Source of the DNA: Flavivirga aquatica
GTDB lineage: Bacteria > Bacteroidota > Bacteroidia > Flavobacteriales > Flavobacteriaceae
DNA length: 64,000 nucleotides
NCBI RefSeq assembly: GCF_001747085.1
Contig: NZ_MDJD01000054.1
Coordinates: 496,001-560,000, forward strand
Reading direction: 5' to 3'
Part shown: one piece after another, positions 35,699 through 45,119 of the stretch
Position numbering within the stretch: position 1 is the first letter of the stretch
Layout: every line of letters starts with the position of its first letter
Position numbers and translations under genes: made by a program
Notes under the pieces: model-generated
What the model saw: only the letters and a program-made list of their open reading frames with translations
Told to the model about the DNA's origin: nothing
Databases searched by the model: none

Positions 35699-36802
35699 AT
35701 GACCATTTTACATGTTTCTGGAGTTACAAATTGGGGTGGTGGAGAAAATCACCTAGAAAATTTGTATTATGAATTAAATAAGTCTAACCCAGAAGTAACA
35801 CAATATATTTTTTGTGTTAAAGATGCCGATTTTCATAAAAGACTAATCAAAGGGAATTACAATCATATAGCAGCTCCACTAGACCTTAAAATTGACCCTA
35901 GATTTATATTTAAACTAATTAGAGTCTGTCGTTCTAAAAAAATTGATTTAATTCATATACACGACCCTACAGCATTAACGCTTTCCGTTATAGCAGATCG
36001 AATTTACGGAAAATTACCTCCTTTTATTTATGGCAAGAAAACATCTTTTCCTATAAAAAACAGAAAATCTACGCTTTTTAAATACAATTATAAAAAAATA
36101 CAAAAATACATTTGTGTTTCTAAGGCTGTAGAACAAGTTACAGCTAAAAGTATTGAAGACACTTCTAAAATTATGACCATTTATAATGGTATACGATTTA
36201 GTAACAAGAATACCAAAACAGAATTCTTGCTTAAAGACAAATTTAATATACCTAACGATAAAATTATTGTGGGTAATATTGGCAATCATATAAGAGCCAA
36301 AAATCTATTTGCTTTTATAGATGTCGTTAATGATATTGTTAACGTAAGAAAAAATAAATCTTTTCATTTTGTACAAATTGGAAACTTTACAGAAAGAACA
36401 CAAATGTATCAAGATAAGGTTAAAGAGTTTAAACTTGAAAAACACATTAGTTTTACAGGCTTTATAGATAATGCTTCTAGTTTTATTTCTCAGTTCGATA
36501 TCTTCCTATTAACATCTCAGTCTGAAGGCTTACCTCAAGTAATAAACGAGGCTTTTTATTTTAAAGTTCCTGTTGTTTCTACAAATCCTGGAGGCATTCC
36601 AGAAATAATAAAAGATGGAGAAAATGGTTTCTTATCAAACGTTAATGATTTCGAAAAATTATCAAAAGATTTAATTACTCTAAGTTCTAATAAAGATTTA
36701 TTAGATAATTTTACCGAAAAGTCTTTTAAACAAATAACGACTTATTTCTCTTCGGAGATTATGGCGAAAAAAACTTTGGAAGTTTATAAAAAAATAATCT
36801 AA
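35699..36802 (+). CDS. Glycosyltransferase family 4
   Basis: This 367-residue GT-B enzyme has the N-terminal ILHVSGVTNWGGGENHLENL, typical of GT4 acceptor domains. The donor-site block is SQFDIFLLTSQSEGLPQVIN, EAFYFKVPVVSTNPGGIPEI (EX7E motif). It starts directly at the previous stop codon and ends one base before the next ATG, indicating one operon of three transferases. It is probably involved in O-antigen or exopolysaccharide assembly. Confidence 0.9.
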   Translation: MTILHVSGVTNWGGGENHLENLYYELNKSNPEVTQYIFCVKDADFHKRLIKGNYNHIAAPLDLKIDPRFIFKLIRVCRSKKIDLIHIHDPTALTLSVIADRIYGKLPPFIYGKKTSFPIKNRKSTLFKYNYKKIQKYICVSKAVEQVTAKSIEDTSKIMTIYNGIRFSNKNTKTEFLLKDKFNIPNDKIIVGNIGNHIRAKNLFAFIDVVNDIVNVRKNKSFHFVQIGNFTERTQMYQDKVKEFKLEKHISFTGFIDNASSFISQFDIFLLTSQSEGLPQVINEAFYFKVPVVSTNPGGIPEIIKDGENGFLSNVNDFEKLSKDLITLSSNKDLLDNFTEKSFKQITTYFSSEIMAKKTLEVYKKII

Positions 36803-36803
36803 A

Positions 36804-37880
36804 ATGTCTTCAAACCAAATACAAAAAAAAATAAACATTATACTTCCGTTTCCTACGAAACGTCCTAATGGAGGTCCAAAAGTCATGTTCATTTATGCCA
36901 ATTTTTTAGCCGAAAAAGGCTATGATGTTCAAATATATCATTCATTAAATACATCATATCAAAGATATAAAAAGCCATATTTTATAAGAGCTATACTGCA
37001 TAAAATAAGAAAAACTCATAGACCTAATTGGTTTGAATTAAATCCTATTGTTAAATCTTGTAATATAAAAAGAGTCTCAGATCAGTTTATTAGAGATGCA
37101 GATTATATTTTGTCAACTTGGTGGGCTACAGCTCTAGAAGTTCATGAATTAAGTGCTACTAAAGGAAAAAAAGTAAATTTTATTCAAGATTATGAAAATA
37201 ATCATGAAGATGTCAGTTTACTAGAAAGATCTTATGAGCTAGAACACACTACAAATATTGCTATTTCATCTTTTGTTTACGATATTATAGAACCACTATC
37301 TTCTAAAAAACCATATCTTATATTGAATGCTATAGATACATCTAAGTTTTATATAAAAAATGATATAGAAGATCGAAAACCTTCAATATTAATGATGTAT
37401 TGTAAAAGTACTCGAAAAGGTTCTACCTATGGTGTTGAAGCATTACTTCGCATTAAAGAAAAACATCCTCATGTTAATATTTCATTCTTTAGTACTGCCA
37501 AACGACCAAAAAATCTTCGTGAAGACATCAATTTTTTCCATAGACCAAAAAATTTAATTGATATATATAATTCACATTCCATTTTTTTAACACCAAGTAT
37601 AAAAGAAGGTTTTGGGCTTCCTGCATGCGAGTCTCTAGCCTGTGGCTGCACCTTAATAGCTACAAATTTAGAAGGTCATAAAGATTTTGCATTCAATAAT
37701 GAAACCGCATTAACTATTGCTCCAAAAAATCCTGATGATATTGTTGAAAAAATAGAATCCCTTTTAAATAATGATGACTTAAGAAAGCATTTAGCTAAAA
37801 AAGGAAATCAATTTTTATTGAATAATTTATCTTGGAAAAAAAACATAGAACAATTAGAAAACATATTAAATAACATCTAA
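36804..37880 (+). CDS. Glycosyltransferase family 4
   Basis: This 358-residue GT-B enzyme begins with INIILPFPTKRPNGGPKVMF. The donor-site block is NSHSIFLTPSIKEGFGLPAC, ESLACGCTLIATNLEGHKDF (EGFGLP and the EX7E pair). It follows the previous gene by one base. Last of the glycan genes on this strand, it is followed 21 bases later by the housekeeping gene tsaC. Confidence 0.9.
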   Translation: MSSNQIQKKINIILPFPTKRPNGGPKVMFIYANFLAEKGYDVQIYHSLNTSYQRYKKPYFIRAILHKIRKTHRPNWFELNPIVKSCNIKRVSDQFIRDADYILSTWWATALEVHELSATKGKKVNFIQDYENNHEDVSLLERSYELEHTTNIAISSFVYDIIEPLSSKKPYLILNAIDTSKFYIKNDIEDRKPSILMMYCKSTRKGSTYGVEALLRIKEKHPHVNISFFSTAKRPKNLREDINFFHRPKNLIDIYNSHSIFLTPSIKEGFGLPACESLACGCTLIATNLEGHKDFAFNNETALTIAPKNPDDIVEKIESLLNNDDLRKHLAKKGNQFLLNNLSWKKNIEQLENILNNI

Positions 37881-37901
37881 TATTTTTTTAAATAATTACA
37901 T

Positions 37902-38462
37902 ATGCATCAAGAAATAAACAAAACTATACAAGTTTTAAAACAAGGTGGTATTATACTCTACCCCACAGACACCGTTTGGGGTATTGGCTGTGATGCAAAC
38001 AATGCTGGAGCAGTAAAAAAAATATACGAATTAAAACAACGTGAAGATAGTAAAGCTTTAATATGCTTAGTAGCAGATGACAGAATGTTAAAAAAGCATG
38101 TAAAAAACATACCAGATGCAGCTCTAAGTATTATTGACATAGCAGACAAGCCTACAACCATAATTTACGATGAAGCACAAAATTTAGCTTCAAATTTAAT
38201 AGCTCCAGATGGTACTATAGCTATTAGAATTCCAGATGATGACTTTTGCTATCAACTTTCAAGAAAATTTAATGGCGCTATTGTTTCTACTTCTGCAAAT
38301 ATTAGTGGTTTCCCTACTCCTAAATCCTTTAAAGAAATATCTAAAGCTATTTTAAAAGGTGTAGACTATGTTGTAAATTTGCATCAAGAAAAAAACTGCT
38401 CAAAACCATCATCTATTATTAAATTGAGTAATAATGGAATTGTAAAAGTAATAAGACCTTAA
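37902..38462 (+). CDS. tsaC: L-threonylcarbamoyladenylate synthase (Sua5/YciO/YrdC family)
   Basis: This 186-residue protein makes the threonylcarbamoyl-AMP needed for the t6A base of ANN-decoding tRNAs. GGIILYPTDTVWGIGCDANN and the C-terminal GAIVSTSANISGFPTPKSF are the diagnostic blocks. It lacks the extra Sua5 domain, so it is the short TsaC/YciO form. YciO-like proteins of other function cannot be excluded. It precedes cca, another tRNA-maturation gene. Confidence 0.88.
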   Translation: MHQEINKTIQVLKQGGIILYPTDTVWGIGCDANNAGAVKKIYELKQREDSKALICLVADDRMLKKHVKNIPDAALSIIDIADKPTTIIYDEAQNLASNLIAPDGTIAIRIPDDDFCYQLSRKFNGAIVSTSANISGFPTPKSFKEISKAILKGVDYVVNLHQEKNCSKPSSIIKLSNNGIVKVIRP

Positions 38463-38537
38463 ATTCTCAGATTTCGAACACTCTATTCTAAAATAAGTGT
38501 TTTGGAATTTAGTTTTCGGGTATTGAATTTTTTATTA

Positions 38538-39965
38538 ATGAATTACAGAGACGCACTACAAAACCCTATATTTAAAATAATTTCACAATCTGCTAAAGAA
38601 ATAGAAATAGAATCTTTTGTTATAGGTGGGTTTGTACGCGATTTTATTTTAAAACGTGGTCATGCAAAAGATATAGATGTTGTTGCCATAGGAGATGGTA
38701 TTAAACTAGCAAAACAAGTTGCTAAAAACCTTCCTAATAAACCCAAGGTTCAAGTTTTTAAAACCTATGGTACGGCAATGCTTAAATATAATGATATTGA
38801 AATTGAATTTGTTGGTGCTCGTAAAGAATCTTACACAGAAGATAGTAGAAACCCCGCTGTAGAAAATGGCTCTCTAGAAGACGACCAGAATCGTCGTGAT
38901 TTTACAATAAATGCTCTAGCATTAGATTTAAATGAAGAGAAATTTGGAGATTTACTAGATCCTTTTGGAGGCACTAAAGACCTAGATAACAAGACTATAC
39001 AAACGCCATTAGATCCAGACATTACATTTAGTGACGATCCATTACGTATGCTACGAGCTATACGGTTTGCTACTCAGCTTGATTTTATTATTGAAGACAA
39101 ATCACTTCAAGCCATTACCCGAAATAGTAATAGAATTAAAATAATTACTAACGAACGTATTGTAACAGAGCTTAATAAAATACTTGAATGTAAAAAACCA
39201 TCTATTGGCTTTTTACTCCTAGAAAAAACAGGTTTATTAAAATATATTCTTCCAGAAATAACAGCTTTAAAAGGGATTGATGAAGTCGAAGGACAGCGCC
39301 ATAAAGATAACTTTTACCACACTTTAGAGGTTGTAGATAATATTGCTATAAATACAAATAATCTTTGGTTACGTTGGGCTGCTTTATTACACGATATTGG
39401 TAAAGCTCCAACTAAAAGGTTTAGTAAAAAAGTAGGATGGACATTTCATGGACACGAATTAGAAGGTTCTAAAATGGTATTTCACTTATTTAAGCGATTA
39501 AAAATGCCATTGAATGATAAAATGAAATTTGTGCAAAAAATGGTATTTATGAGTTCGCGCCCTATAGTATTAGCCCAAGATATTGTAACAGATTCTGCTG
39601 TACGTCGCTTAGTATTTGATGCAGGCGATTATGTAGAAGATTTAATGACTCTTTGTGAAGCAGATATCACCACTAAAAACCCTAAAAAATTCAATAAATA
39701 TCATAATAATTTTAAAATTGTTAGAGACAAAATTATTGAAGTTGAAGAGCGCGATCATGTTAGGAACTTTCAACCGCCAGTTTCTGGTGAAGAAATCATG
39801 AAAACATTTAACATTAAGCCATCTAGAGAAATTGGTTTAATTAAGGAAGCAATAAAAGAAGCAATTCTCGAAGGAGATATACCTAATGAGTATCAAGCAG
39901 CATATCAATTAATGATAGAAAGAGGTAAAAAATTAGGTCTAAAAGTTAGCACGCAAAATGATTAA
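38538..39965 (+). CDS. cca: CCA-adding tRNA nucleotidyltransferase with HD domain
   Basis: ATG 38538 gives 475 residues ([18 protein letters not shown]); the TTG upstream adds nothing conserved. The class-II nucleotidyltransferase head is [20 protein letters not shown] (GG...DxD). [16 protein letters not shown] and [17 protein letters not shown] are the RNA- and nucleotide-binding motifs. A C-terminal HD phosphohydrolase domain follows ([11 protein letters not shown]). It adds or repairs the CCA end of tRNAs, which this genome needs since tRNA-Leu at 12152 does not encode CCA. It overlaps the next gene by 8 bases. Confidence 0.93.
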   Translation: MNYRDALQNPIFKIISQSAKEIEIESFVIGGFVRDFILKRGHAKDIDVVAIGDGIKLAKQVAKNLPNKPKVQVFKTYGTAMLKYNDIEIEFVGARKESYTEDSRNPAVENGSLEDDQNRRDFTINALALDLNEEKFGDLLDPFGGTKDLDNKTIQTPLDPDITFSDDPLRMLRAIRFATQLDFIIEDKSLQAITRNSNRIKIITNERIVTELNKILECKKPSIGFLLLEKTGLLKYILPEITALKGIDEVEGQRHKDNFYHTLEVVDNIAINTNNLWLRWAALLHDIGKAPTKRFSKKVGWTFHGHELEGSKMVFHLFKRLKMPLNDKMKFVQKMVFMSSRPIVLAQDIVTDSAVRRLVFDAGDYVEDLMTLCEADITTKNPKKFNKYHNNFKIVRDKIIEVEERDHVRNFQPPVSGEEIMKTFNIKPSREIGLIKEAIKEAILEGDIPNEYQAAYQLMIERGKKLGLKVSTQND

Positions 39966-40410
39966 AATTGTTAGAACAGACTCTAAAGACTTCGATTTTA
40001 TAAACCTCGTTAAACATCTAGACGCCTATTTAAAAGTTAAAGACGGTGACGATCATGCTTTTTACAACCAATACAACAATATAGATGTATTAAAACATGT
40101 TGTTATTGCCTATTTAAACGAAGCTCCCGTAGCTTGTGGAGCTTTTAAAGAATTCGATAATAATACTGTTGAAATAAAACGCATGTTTACCCTACCTGAA
40201 TCTCGAGGGAAAGGATTAGCTTCCAAAATATTACTAGAACTAGAAAAATGGTCTAATGAACTATCTTATAATGCTTGTATTTTAGAAACAGGAAAAAGAC
40301 AGACCGAAGCAGTAGCATTTTACAAAAAAATGAGCTACACAGCAATTCCAAATTACGGACAATATAAAAACATGACTAATAGTCTATGTTTTAAGAAAAT
40401 TTTAAGCTAA
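39958..40410 (+). CDS. GNAT-family N-acetyltransferase
   Basis: This 150-residue protein has the acetyl-CoA-binding loop in [20 protein letters not shown] (R-x-x-G-x-A) and the downstream [20 protein letters not shown]. It overlaps the end of cca by 8 bases, so the two are translated together. The acceptor is not predictable. Confidence 0.88.
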   Translation: MIKIVRTDSKDFDFINLVKHLDAYLKVKDGDDHAFYNQYNNIDVLKHVVIAYLNEAPVACGAFKEFDNNTVEIKRMFTLPESRGKGLASKILLELEKWSNELSYNACILETGKRQTEAVAFYKKMSYTAIPNYGQYKNMTNSLCFKKILS

Positions 40411-40420
40411 AATATATAAT

Positions 40421-40450
40421 TACCTCAAAACAATTAAGAGGTTCTTTTTA
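40421..40450 (+). terminator. Weak possible terminator after the GNAT gene
   Basis: A 5-bp stem ACCTC (40422-40426)/GAGGT (40438-40442), with an 11-base loop, is followed by TCTTTTTATT. The stem is short, so it may only be partial. Confidence 0.35.
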
Positions 40451-40459
40451 TTAAAGAAA

Positions 40460-41476
40460 ATGAAAAAAGATAATAAAAGAGTTATTTATTGGTTACTCAC
40501 AGGTTGCGTTTTAATATTCATAATGGTTGTTGTTGGCGGCATAACAAGATTAACCCACTCAGGTTTATCTATTTCAAATTATAAATTAATATCGGGAACC
40601 ATTCCACCTATCAATGATGCAGAATGGCAAGAAGCCTTTAATTTATATAAGCAATATCCCGAATACCAAAAACTAAATAATCAATTTACCCTTCAAGACT
40701 TTAAAGATATTTACTTCTGGGAATGGTTACACAGAGTCATTGGACGTTTTATAGGTATGGTCTTTTTATTGCCTTTTTTATATTTTATAATTAGAAAGCA
40801 ACTTACAGCCCAAACCATTAAAAAATCTATTATTTTACTATCCTTAGGTGCTTTTCAAGGTTTTTTAGGCTGGTATATGGTTAAAAGTGGACTCGTTGAT
40901 AATCCAGATGTAAGCCATTATAGATTAGCAGCTCATTTAACAACAGCATTTATAACCTTTGCTTATACCTTCTGGGTAGCCTTAGATTTAATGTTTCCTA
41001 ATAAAAAAGAAATAAATAAAAACTTTAGAAACCTAATACGTTTAGGGCTAACTATTTTAATTATTCAAATTATTTATGGCGCTTTTGTTGCTGGTTTAGA
41101 CGCAGGTTTTATACACAACCACTGGCCTATGATGAGTGAAGGTCAATTTATGCATGATACCGTTCTTATTGAACAAAACCCTGTATATAAAAACTTTATA
41201 GAAGGAAAAAGCGGCGTACAGTTTGTACATAGAATATTAGCCTATATTGTGGTTATTATAATTTTCTTAATTTGGAAAAAATCAAGAAAATTAGATTTAA
41301 CATTATACCAAAATAAAGGAATAAACACACTAGTAATAATAGTTTTTATTCAGTTTTTATTAGGTATATGTACTATTTTATTACACGTCCCAGTTTGGTT
41401 AGGTGTAGCTCATCAAATAGGTGCTTTTTTCTTATTAAGTGCTACAACATTCACCTTACATCGCTTTACAAAATAA
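40460..41476 (+). CDS. ctaA: Heme A synthase (COX15/CtaA family)
   Basis: This 338-residue polytopic membrane protein oxidises the methyl group of heme O to give heme A for cytochrome oxidases. The first-half signature is FWEWLHRVIGRFIG (haem-ligand histidine in the LHR motif). The second-half copies are VQFVHRILAYIV and HVPVWLGVAHQIGAF. Early on, GGITRLTHSGLSI is the conserved entry block. About eight hydrophobic segments are visible. It implies aerobic respiration with a heme-A-type oxidase. Confidence 0.95.
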   Translation: MKKDNKRVIYWLLTGCVLIFIMVVVGGITRLTHSGLSISNYKLISGTIPPINDAEWQEAFNLYKQYPEYQKLNNQFTLQDFKDIYFWEWLHRVIGRFIGMVFLLPFLYFIIRKQLTAQTIKKSIILLSLGAFQGFLGWYMVKSGLVDNPDVSHYRLAAHLTTAFITFAYTFWVALDLMFPNKKEINKNFRNLIRLGLTILIIQIIYGAFVAGLDAGFIHNHWPMMSEGQFMHDTVLIEQNPVYKNFIEGKSGVQFVHRILAYIVVIIIFLIWKKSRKLDLTLYQNKGINTLVIIVFIQFLLGICTILLHVPVWLGVAHQIGAFFLLSATTFTLHRFTK

Positions 41477-41487
41477 TTAAAAATGCC

Positions 41488-41495
41488 TACCTTTG
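41488..41495 (+). promoter_or_regulatory. Promoter -7 box of the PRiA4_ORF3-like gene
   Basis: TACCTTTG fits TAnnTTTG and ends 18 bases before the ATG at 41514. Confidence 0.55.
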
Positions 41496-41513
41496 TAGCA
41501 TAATTTTACACCA

Positions 41514-42026
41514 ATGGTTTATAGATTTAGAGTTATTTTAGACAATGATACTGATGAGGATGTTTTTCGTGATTTAGAAATCCGTGAAACAGACACACTA
41601 GAAGATTTACATAATATTATAACACAATCTTTTGGGTTTGATGGCACTGAAATGGCATCATTTTATATAAGTAATGATCAATGGAATCAAGGTGAAGAAA
41701 TTTCATTATTTGATTTAAGTGAAGATAATTCAACGCGTTTAATGAATGAAACATCTTTAGATAGTGTTGTTCATGAAGCACAAACAAAACTCATCTATAT
41801 TTACGATTTTTTAAGCATGTGGACATTTTATGTTGAATTAGCTGAAATAGTTGATGAAACAGAAGGTAACGACTACCCTAATCTTATGTTTATTAAAGGC
41901 CAAGTTCCAGATACTGCTCCAGATAAATTATTTGAAGCTGATAACATCAATGATTTTGATGAATATGATGAAGATTCAGACGTTAATGACTACGAGAGTT
42001 TAGATTTTGACGAAAATTGGAATTAA
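41514..42026 (+). CDS. PRiA4_ORF3-like domain protein
   Basis: This 170-residue acidic protein starts MVYRFRVILDNDTDEDVFRD and continues TLEDLHNIITQSFGFDGTEM. Its later part is KLIYIYDFLSMWTFYVELAE. This pattern matches the pRiA4b ORF-3-like family, often mis-annotated as IS1096 TnpR. The C-terminus is a low-complexity acidic tail (NDFDEYDEDSDVNDY). No mobile element is visible around it, so the transposon label should not be applied. Function unknown. Confidence 0.8.
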   Translation: MVYRFRVILDNDTDEDVFRDLEIRETDTLEDLHNIITQSFGFDGTEMASFYISNDQWNQGEEISLFDLSEDNSTRLMNETSLDSVVHEAQTKLIYIYDFLSMWTFYVELAEIVDETEGNDYPNLMFIKGQVPDTAPDKLFEADNINDFDEYDEDSDVNDYESLDFDENWN

Positions 42027-42082
42027 GTTCCCTTTTTCGCCCCCCCTTTATCATTTAAACTCACTTAAATAAAATATTGATA

Positions 42083-43144
42083 TTACATTAATTTATCTAA
42101 ATTCACATTCTCATAATTTCGAGTCAAATAAGCTAAAGAACGTTTAAGAATTTGCCCCATATTTTTGCAGCGTTTAAAAGTGACATCTTGAGTATAGTCG
42201 AAAATTTTCATTTTCAATAAATCTATATTTTCTTGTTTAGAAATAACATCCTCTTCCATACAATCTAATAACTTATCTATTCTACCATGAAAACTTTTTA
42301 ATCGCTTTACTAAAATAGAACGTTCCTCTGTCTTATACTGGTTTATAGACAGTTTCTGCATGCCTCCAGACACTAATTCCACCATTTTTAAATTCTCTTT
42401 AAAAAATTGAGGCCGGTATATATTAAATTTCCCTTCGTAAGATTGTTGATCAAAATCTATTGGTCTAATTTTATAAACTACATGATCAAAATCATGAGTA
42501 GGAACAATTACATAATTATATGAACGCATGTCTCCTAAGAGCCTAATCATACAGCGTTCATTAAATTTCACAAACTCTTTGGCTATCTGCGATTTTTCAG
42601 ATTTATCACATTTTGGTAATATATTTTTTATAAAATCATCCCCTGGAATACCTGCTATATGCTCTTCTATTAATGTATTTTCATGTACTAAAAAATTCAA
42701 GTTATAGGGAGAAAGCATGTGCTCCAATTCTAAACCATACACACGAGATGCATCAGCTATTTTCACATAAAAATAAGTATAGTTATCATTTAAAATATTT
42801 CTAATCTTAATTCTAAAAGGTTTAGAATTTCCAAACGTACAGTAATCAATAGCATCAACACTAAGAAACGGAATGGCACTTTCATTTCCATCAGAATGCA
42901 AAATAGTATAAACTTTTTTTAATGCTAAATCAATCTCTTCTCTTTCAAATTCATTATAATAAACCCTAATCCAAAGCGTATCATTATCATCCTTATCATA
43001 AACAACTATAGATCCTTGAAAACGCAACAAATCATCATAAAAAATAGGAATTTTTACATTTCTATTATAATCAGATAGATAATCATGTAATCTAACAGTT
43101 ATAGGGTAAGACGGCTTTTTTTTAGAAATTTTTAAATCTTGCAT
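42083..43144 (-). CDS. Conserved protein with kinase-like motifs, function unknown
   Basis: This 353-residue cytoplasmic protein, lacking a signal peptide, appears to be a conserved Flavobacteriia-type family (my recollection, not searched). In order it shows YFYVKIADASRVYGLELEHM (a VK lysine at about 128 and glutamates at about 139/141), a hinge-like LIEEHIAGIPGDDF (about 158-171), RLLGDMRSYNYVIVP (D205 and N210 with the D-x4-N spacing of a catalytic loop) and IRPIDFDQQS (D230-F-D232, like a DFG motif). This order resembles protein-kinase-like or HipA-like folds. The substrate and even catalysis are unproven. It is convergent with the PRiA4_ORF3-like gene. Confidence 0.7.
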   Translation of the reverse strand: MQDLKISKKKPSYPITVRLHDYLSDYNRNVKIPIFYDDLLRFQGSIVVYDKDDNDTLWIRVYYNEFEREEIDLALKKVYTILHSDGNESAIPFLSVDAIDYCTFGNSKPFRIKIRNILNDNYTYFYVKIADASRVYGLELEHMLSPYNLNFLVHENTLIEEHIAGIPGDDFIKNILPKCDKSEKSQIAKEFVKFNERCMIRLLGDMRSYNYVIVPTHDFDHVVYKIRPIDFDQQSYEGKFNIYRPQFFKENLKMVELVSGGMQKLSINQYKTEERSILVKRLKSFHGRIDKLLDCMEEDVISKQENIDLLKMKIFDYTQDVTFKRCKNMGQILKRSLAYLTRNYENVNLDKLM

Positions 43145-43350
43145 AAACTTGAAAACTTATTCAAATTTAATGCTTTTATTTATAAGCCTGTAACAAAAAA
43201 GGAAGACTGTCGTCATACTTAAAACTCGTATTACTCATTAAAATCTCTTTATCAAGTTTTAAAACTTTATATTTTTTTTTAATGAACAACACTTGTTAAT
43301 AATAACTAACCTATACTAATTTTTAAAGTTAGCATATAAAAACTAATAGC

Positions 43351-44244
43351 TTGGAATCTATACTCACAATTAACAACCTTACTAAAAAATTTGGATATTT
43401 AACAGCTGTAAAAAACTTATCCTTTACTATTAAAAAAGGTAATGTTTACGGTATTTTAGGACCTAACGGAAGTGGTAAATCCACAACATTAGGTATCGTT
43501 TTAAATGTAGTAAATAAAACTGAAGGTGACTTTCATTGGTTTGATGGAAATACCTCAACCCATAATGCTTTAAAAAAAGTAGGCGCTATTATTGAACGCC
43601 CAAATTTTTATCCATATATGACTGCCTTTGAAAACTTAAAATTAGTTTGTAAAATTAAAGGTGTTAATTATAATAAAATAGACGAAAAACTAGAAATAGT
43701 TGGGCTTTTAAATAGAAAAAACAGCAAATTTAAAACTTACTCCTTGGGTATGAAACAGCGTTTAGCAATTGCTTCTGCCCTTTTAAATGATCCAGAAATT
43801 TTAATCCTTGATGAACCTACTAATGGATTAGACCCACAAGGTATACATCAAATTAGGGAAATTATAAAACAAATAGCAGCTAAAGGCACTACTATTTTAC
43901 TCGCTTCTCATTTATTAGACGAAGTTGAAAAAGTATGCTCTCATGTTGTAATACTTCGTAAAGGCACAAAACTATACTCTGGTCGTGTTGATGAAATGAT
44001 ATCTAGCCATGGTTTTTTTGAATTAAAATCCAATAAAGAAGAAAACTTAATAGCGTTTCTAAAAAACCATAATTCTTTTGGAAAAATTAAAATTCAAGAT
44101 GATTTGATAACTGCTTTTTTAAACGAACCTATGAATTCTGAAGATTTTAATAAACTCCTATTTGAAAAAGGTATTATACTAACTCATTTAGTACAACGTA
44201 AAGAAAGTTTAGAAGAACAATTTTTACAATTAACAGATAGATAA
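43351..44244 (+). CDS. ABC transporter ATP-binding protein
   Basis: This 297-residue ATPase uses TTG as start: an in-frame stop occurs seven codons upstream, no ATG is available, and the family N-terminus (LTINNLTKKFG) starts right after. Walker A is in GILGPNGSGKSTTLG, the ABC signature is YSLGMKQRL, and Walker B is in ILILDEPTNGLDP, with the switch histidine in LLASHLLDE. The C-terminal extension is typical of ABC-2 exporters of the CcmA/NatA type. It is followed 22 bases later by its permease. Confidence 0.93.
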   Translation: MESILTINNLTKKFGYLTAVKNLSFTIKKGNVYGILGPNGSGKSTTLGIVLNVVNKTEGDFHWFDGNTSTHNALKKVGAIIERPNFYPYMTAFENLKLVCKIKGVNYNKIDEKLEIVGLLNRKNSKFKTYSLGMKQRLAIASALLNDPEILILDEPTNGLDPQGIHQIREIIKQIAAKGTTILLASHLLDEVEKVCSHVVILRKGTKLYSGRVDEMISSHGFFELKSNKEENLIAFLKNHNSFGKIKIQDDLITAFLNEPMNSEDFNKLLFEKGIILTHLVQRKESLEEQFLQLTDR

Positions 44245-44266
44245 AACCCAACCAAAAACGAACCGC

Positions 44267-45091
44267 ATGTTACGACTTTTAAATTTAGAATTGCAAAAAC
44301 TATTACTAAATAGAACTAGTAAAATACTCATTTTTGTATCATTTATTTTACCCTTTTTTGTTATACTATTATCTTCCCTAAAAATTAATGTTTTTGGTTT
44401 TTTCACTCTAGAATTAGGCGAATTAGGTATTTTTAATTTTCCTATAATCTGGCATCTAACTACCTTTTTTGCATCTTATTTTAAATTATTTTTCGCAATA
44501 GTTGTCGTAAGTATGATTGGCAATGAATACAGTAATAAAACAATTAAGCAAAATCTTATTGACGGATTAAGCAAAAAAGAATTTATACTTTCAAAATTTT
44601 ACACTATTACATTCTTTTCATTACTATCTACAATATTAATTAGTTTAATATCTTTTTTCATTGGTCTATATTATTCAAGTTATACAGAAGCTTCTATAAT
44701 TTTTAGAGAAACTGAATTTTTATTAGCATACTTTGTAAAACTAATTGGCTTTTTTAGCCTCTGTTTATTTTTTGGAATGTTAGTAAAACGTTCTGCTTTT
44801 GCTCTAGCATTTCTATTCATCCTCTATATATTCGAATGGATACTGTACGGTTTAATGGCTTGGAAACTAGACATTAATTTAGCAGAAAAGGTTCATAATT
44901 TCTTTCCATTACAATCTATGTATAAGCTTATAGACCAACCATTTCAACGAATTGCCATGACCAAGTTCCCTAATAAAGAAAATTTAGCTTACGATTATGG
45001 AACTCATGGCTACGAAATAATCATTGTATTGAGTTGGACTGCTCTATTTGTATTTTTATCCTATAGATTATTAAAAAAGCGAGATTTATAA
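44267..45091 (+). CDS. ABC-2 type transporter permease
   Basis: This 274-residue membrane protein has six predicted segments, beginning near residue 18 (ILIFVSFILPFFVILLSS). It continues MIGNEYSNKTIKQNLIDGLS, the usual ABC-2 pattern, and ends with a hydrophobic helix (IIIVLSWTALFVFLSYRLL). It pairs with the ATPase gene just upstream. The substrate is unknown. Confidence 0.88.
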   Translation: MLRLLNLELQKLLLNRTSKILIFVSFILPFFVILLSSLKINVFGFFTLELGELGIFNFPIIWHLTTFFASYFKLFFAIVVVSMIGNEYSNKTIKQNLIDGLSKKEFILSKFYTITFFSLLSTILISLISFFIGLYYSSYTEASIIFRETEFLLAYFVKLIGFFSLCLFFGMLVKRSAFALAFLFILYIFEWILYGLMAWKLDINLAEKVHNFFPLQSMYKLIDQPFQRIAMTKFPNKENLAYDYGTHGYEIIIVLSWTALFVFLSYRLLKKRDL

Positions 45092-45099
45092 TATCTTTG
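45092..45099 (+). promoter_or_regulatory. Promoter -7 box of the first T9SS cargo gene
   Basis: TATCTTTG fits TAnnTTTG, begins right after the stop codon of the ABC permease gene, and ends 20 bases before the ATG at 45120. The cargo gene therefore probably starts its own transcript. Confidence 0.5.
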
Positions 45100-45119
45100 A
45101 TAGCAATGCTATTTAAAAG

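Noticed and set aside
41514-42026. Possible IS1096 TnpR transposon gene
   Set aside because: Only the PRiA4_ORF3-like domain is present. No transposase, inverted ends or target duplications are visible, and the label is a known mis-annotation.
42027-42060. C-rich run (CGCCCCCCCTTT) as a special signal
   Set aside because: There is no pairing partner or repeat; it is an isolated run between convergent genes.
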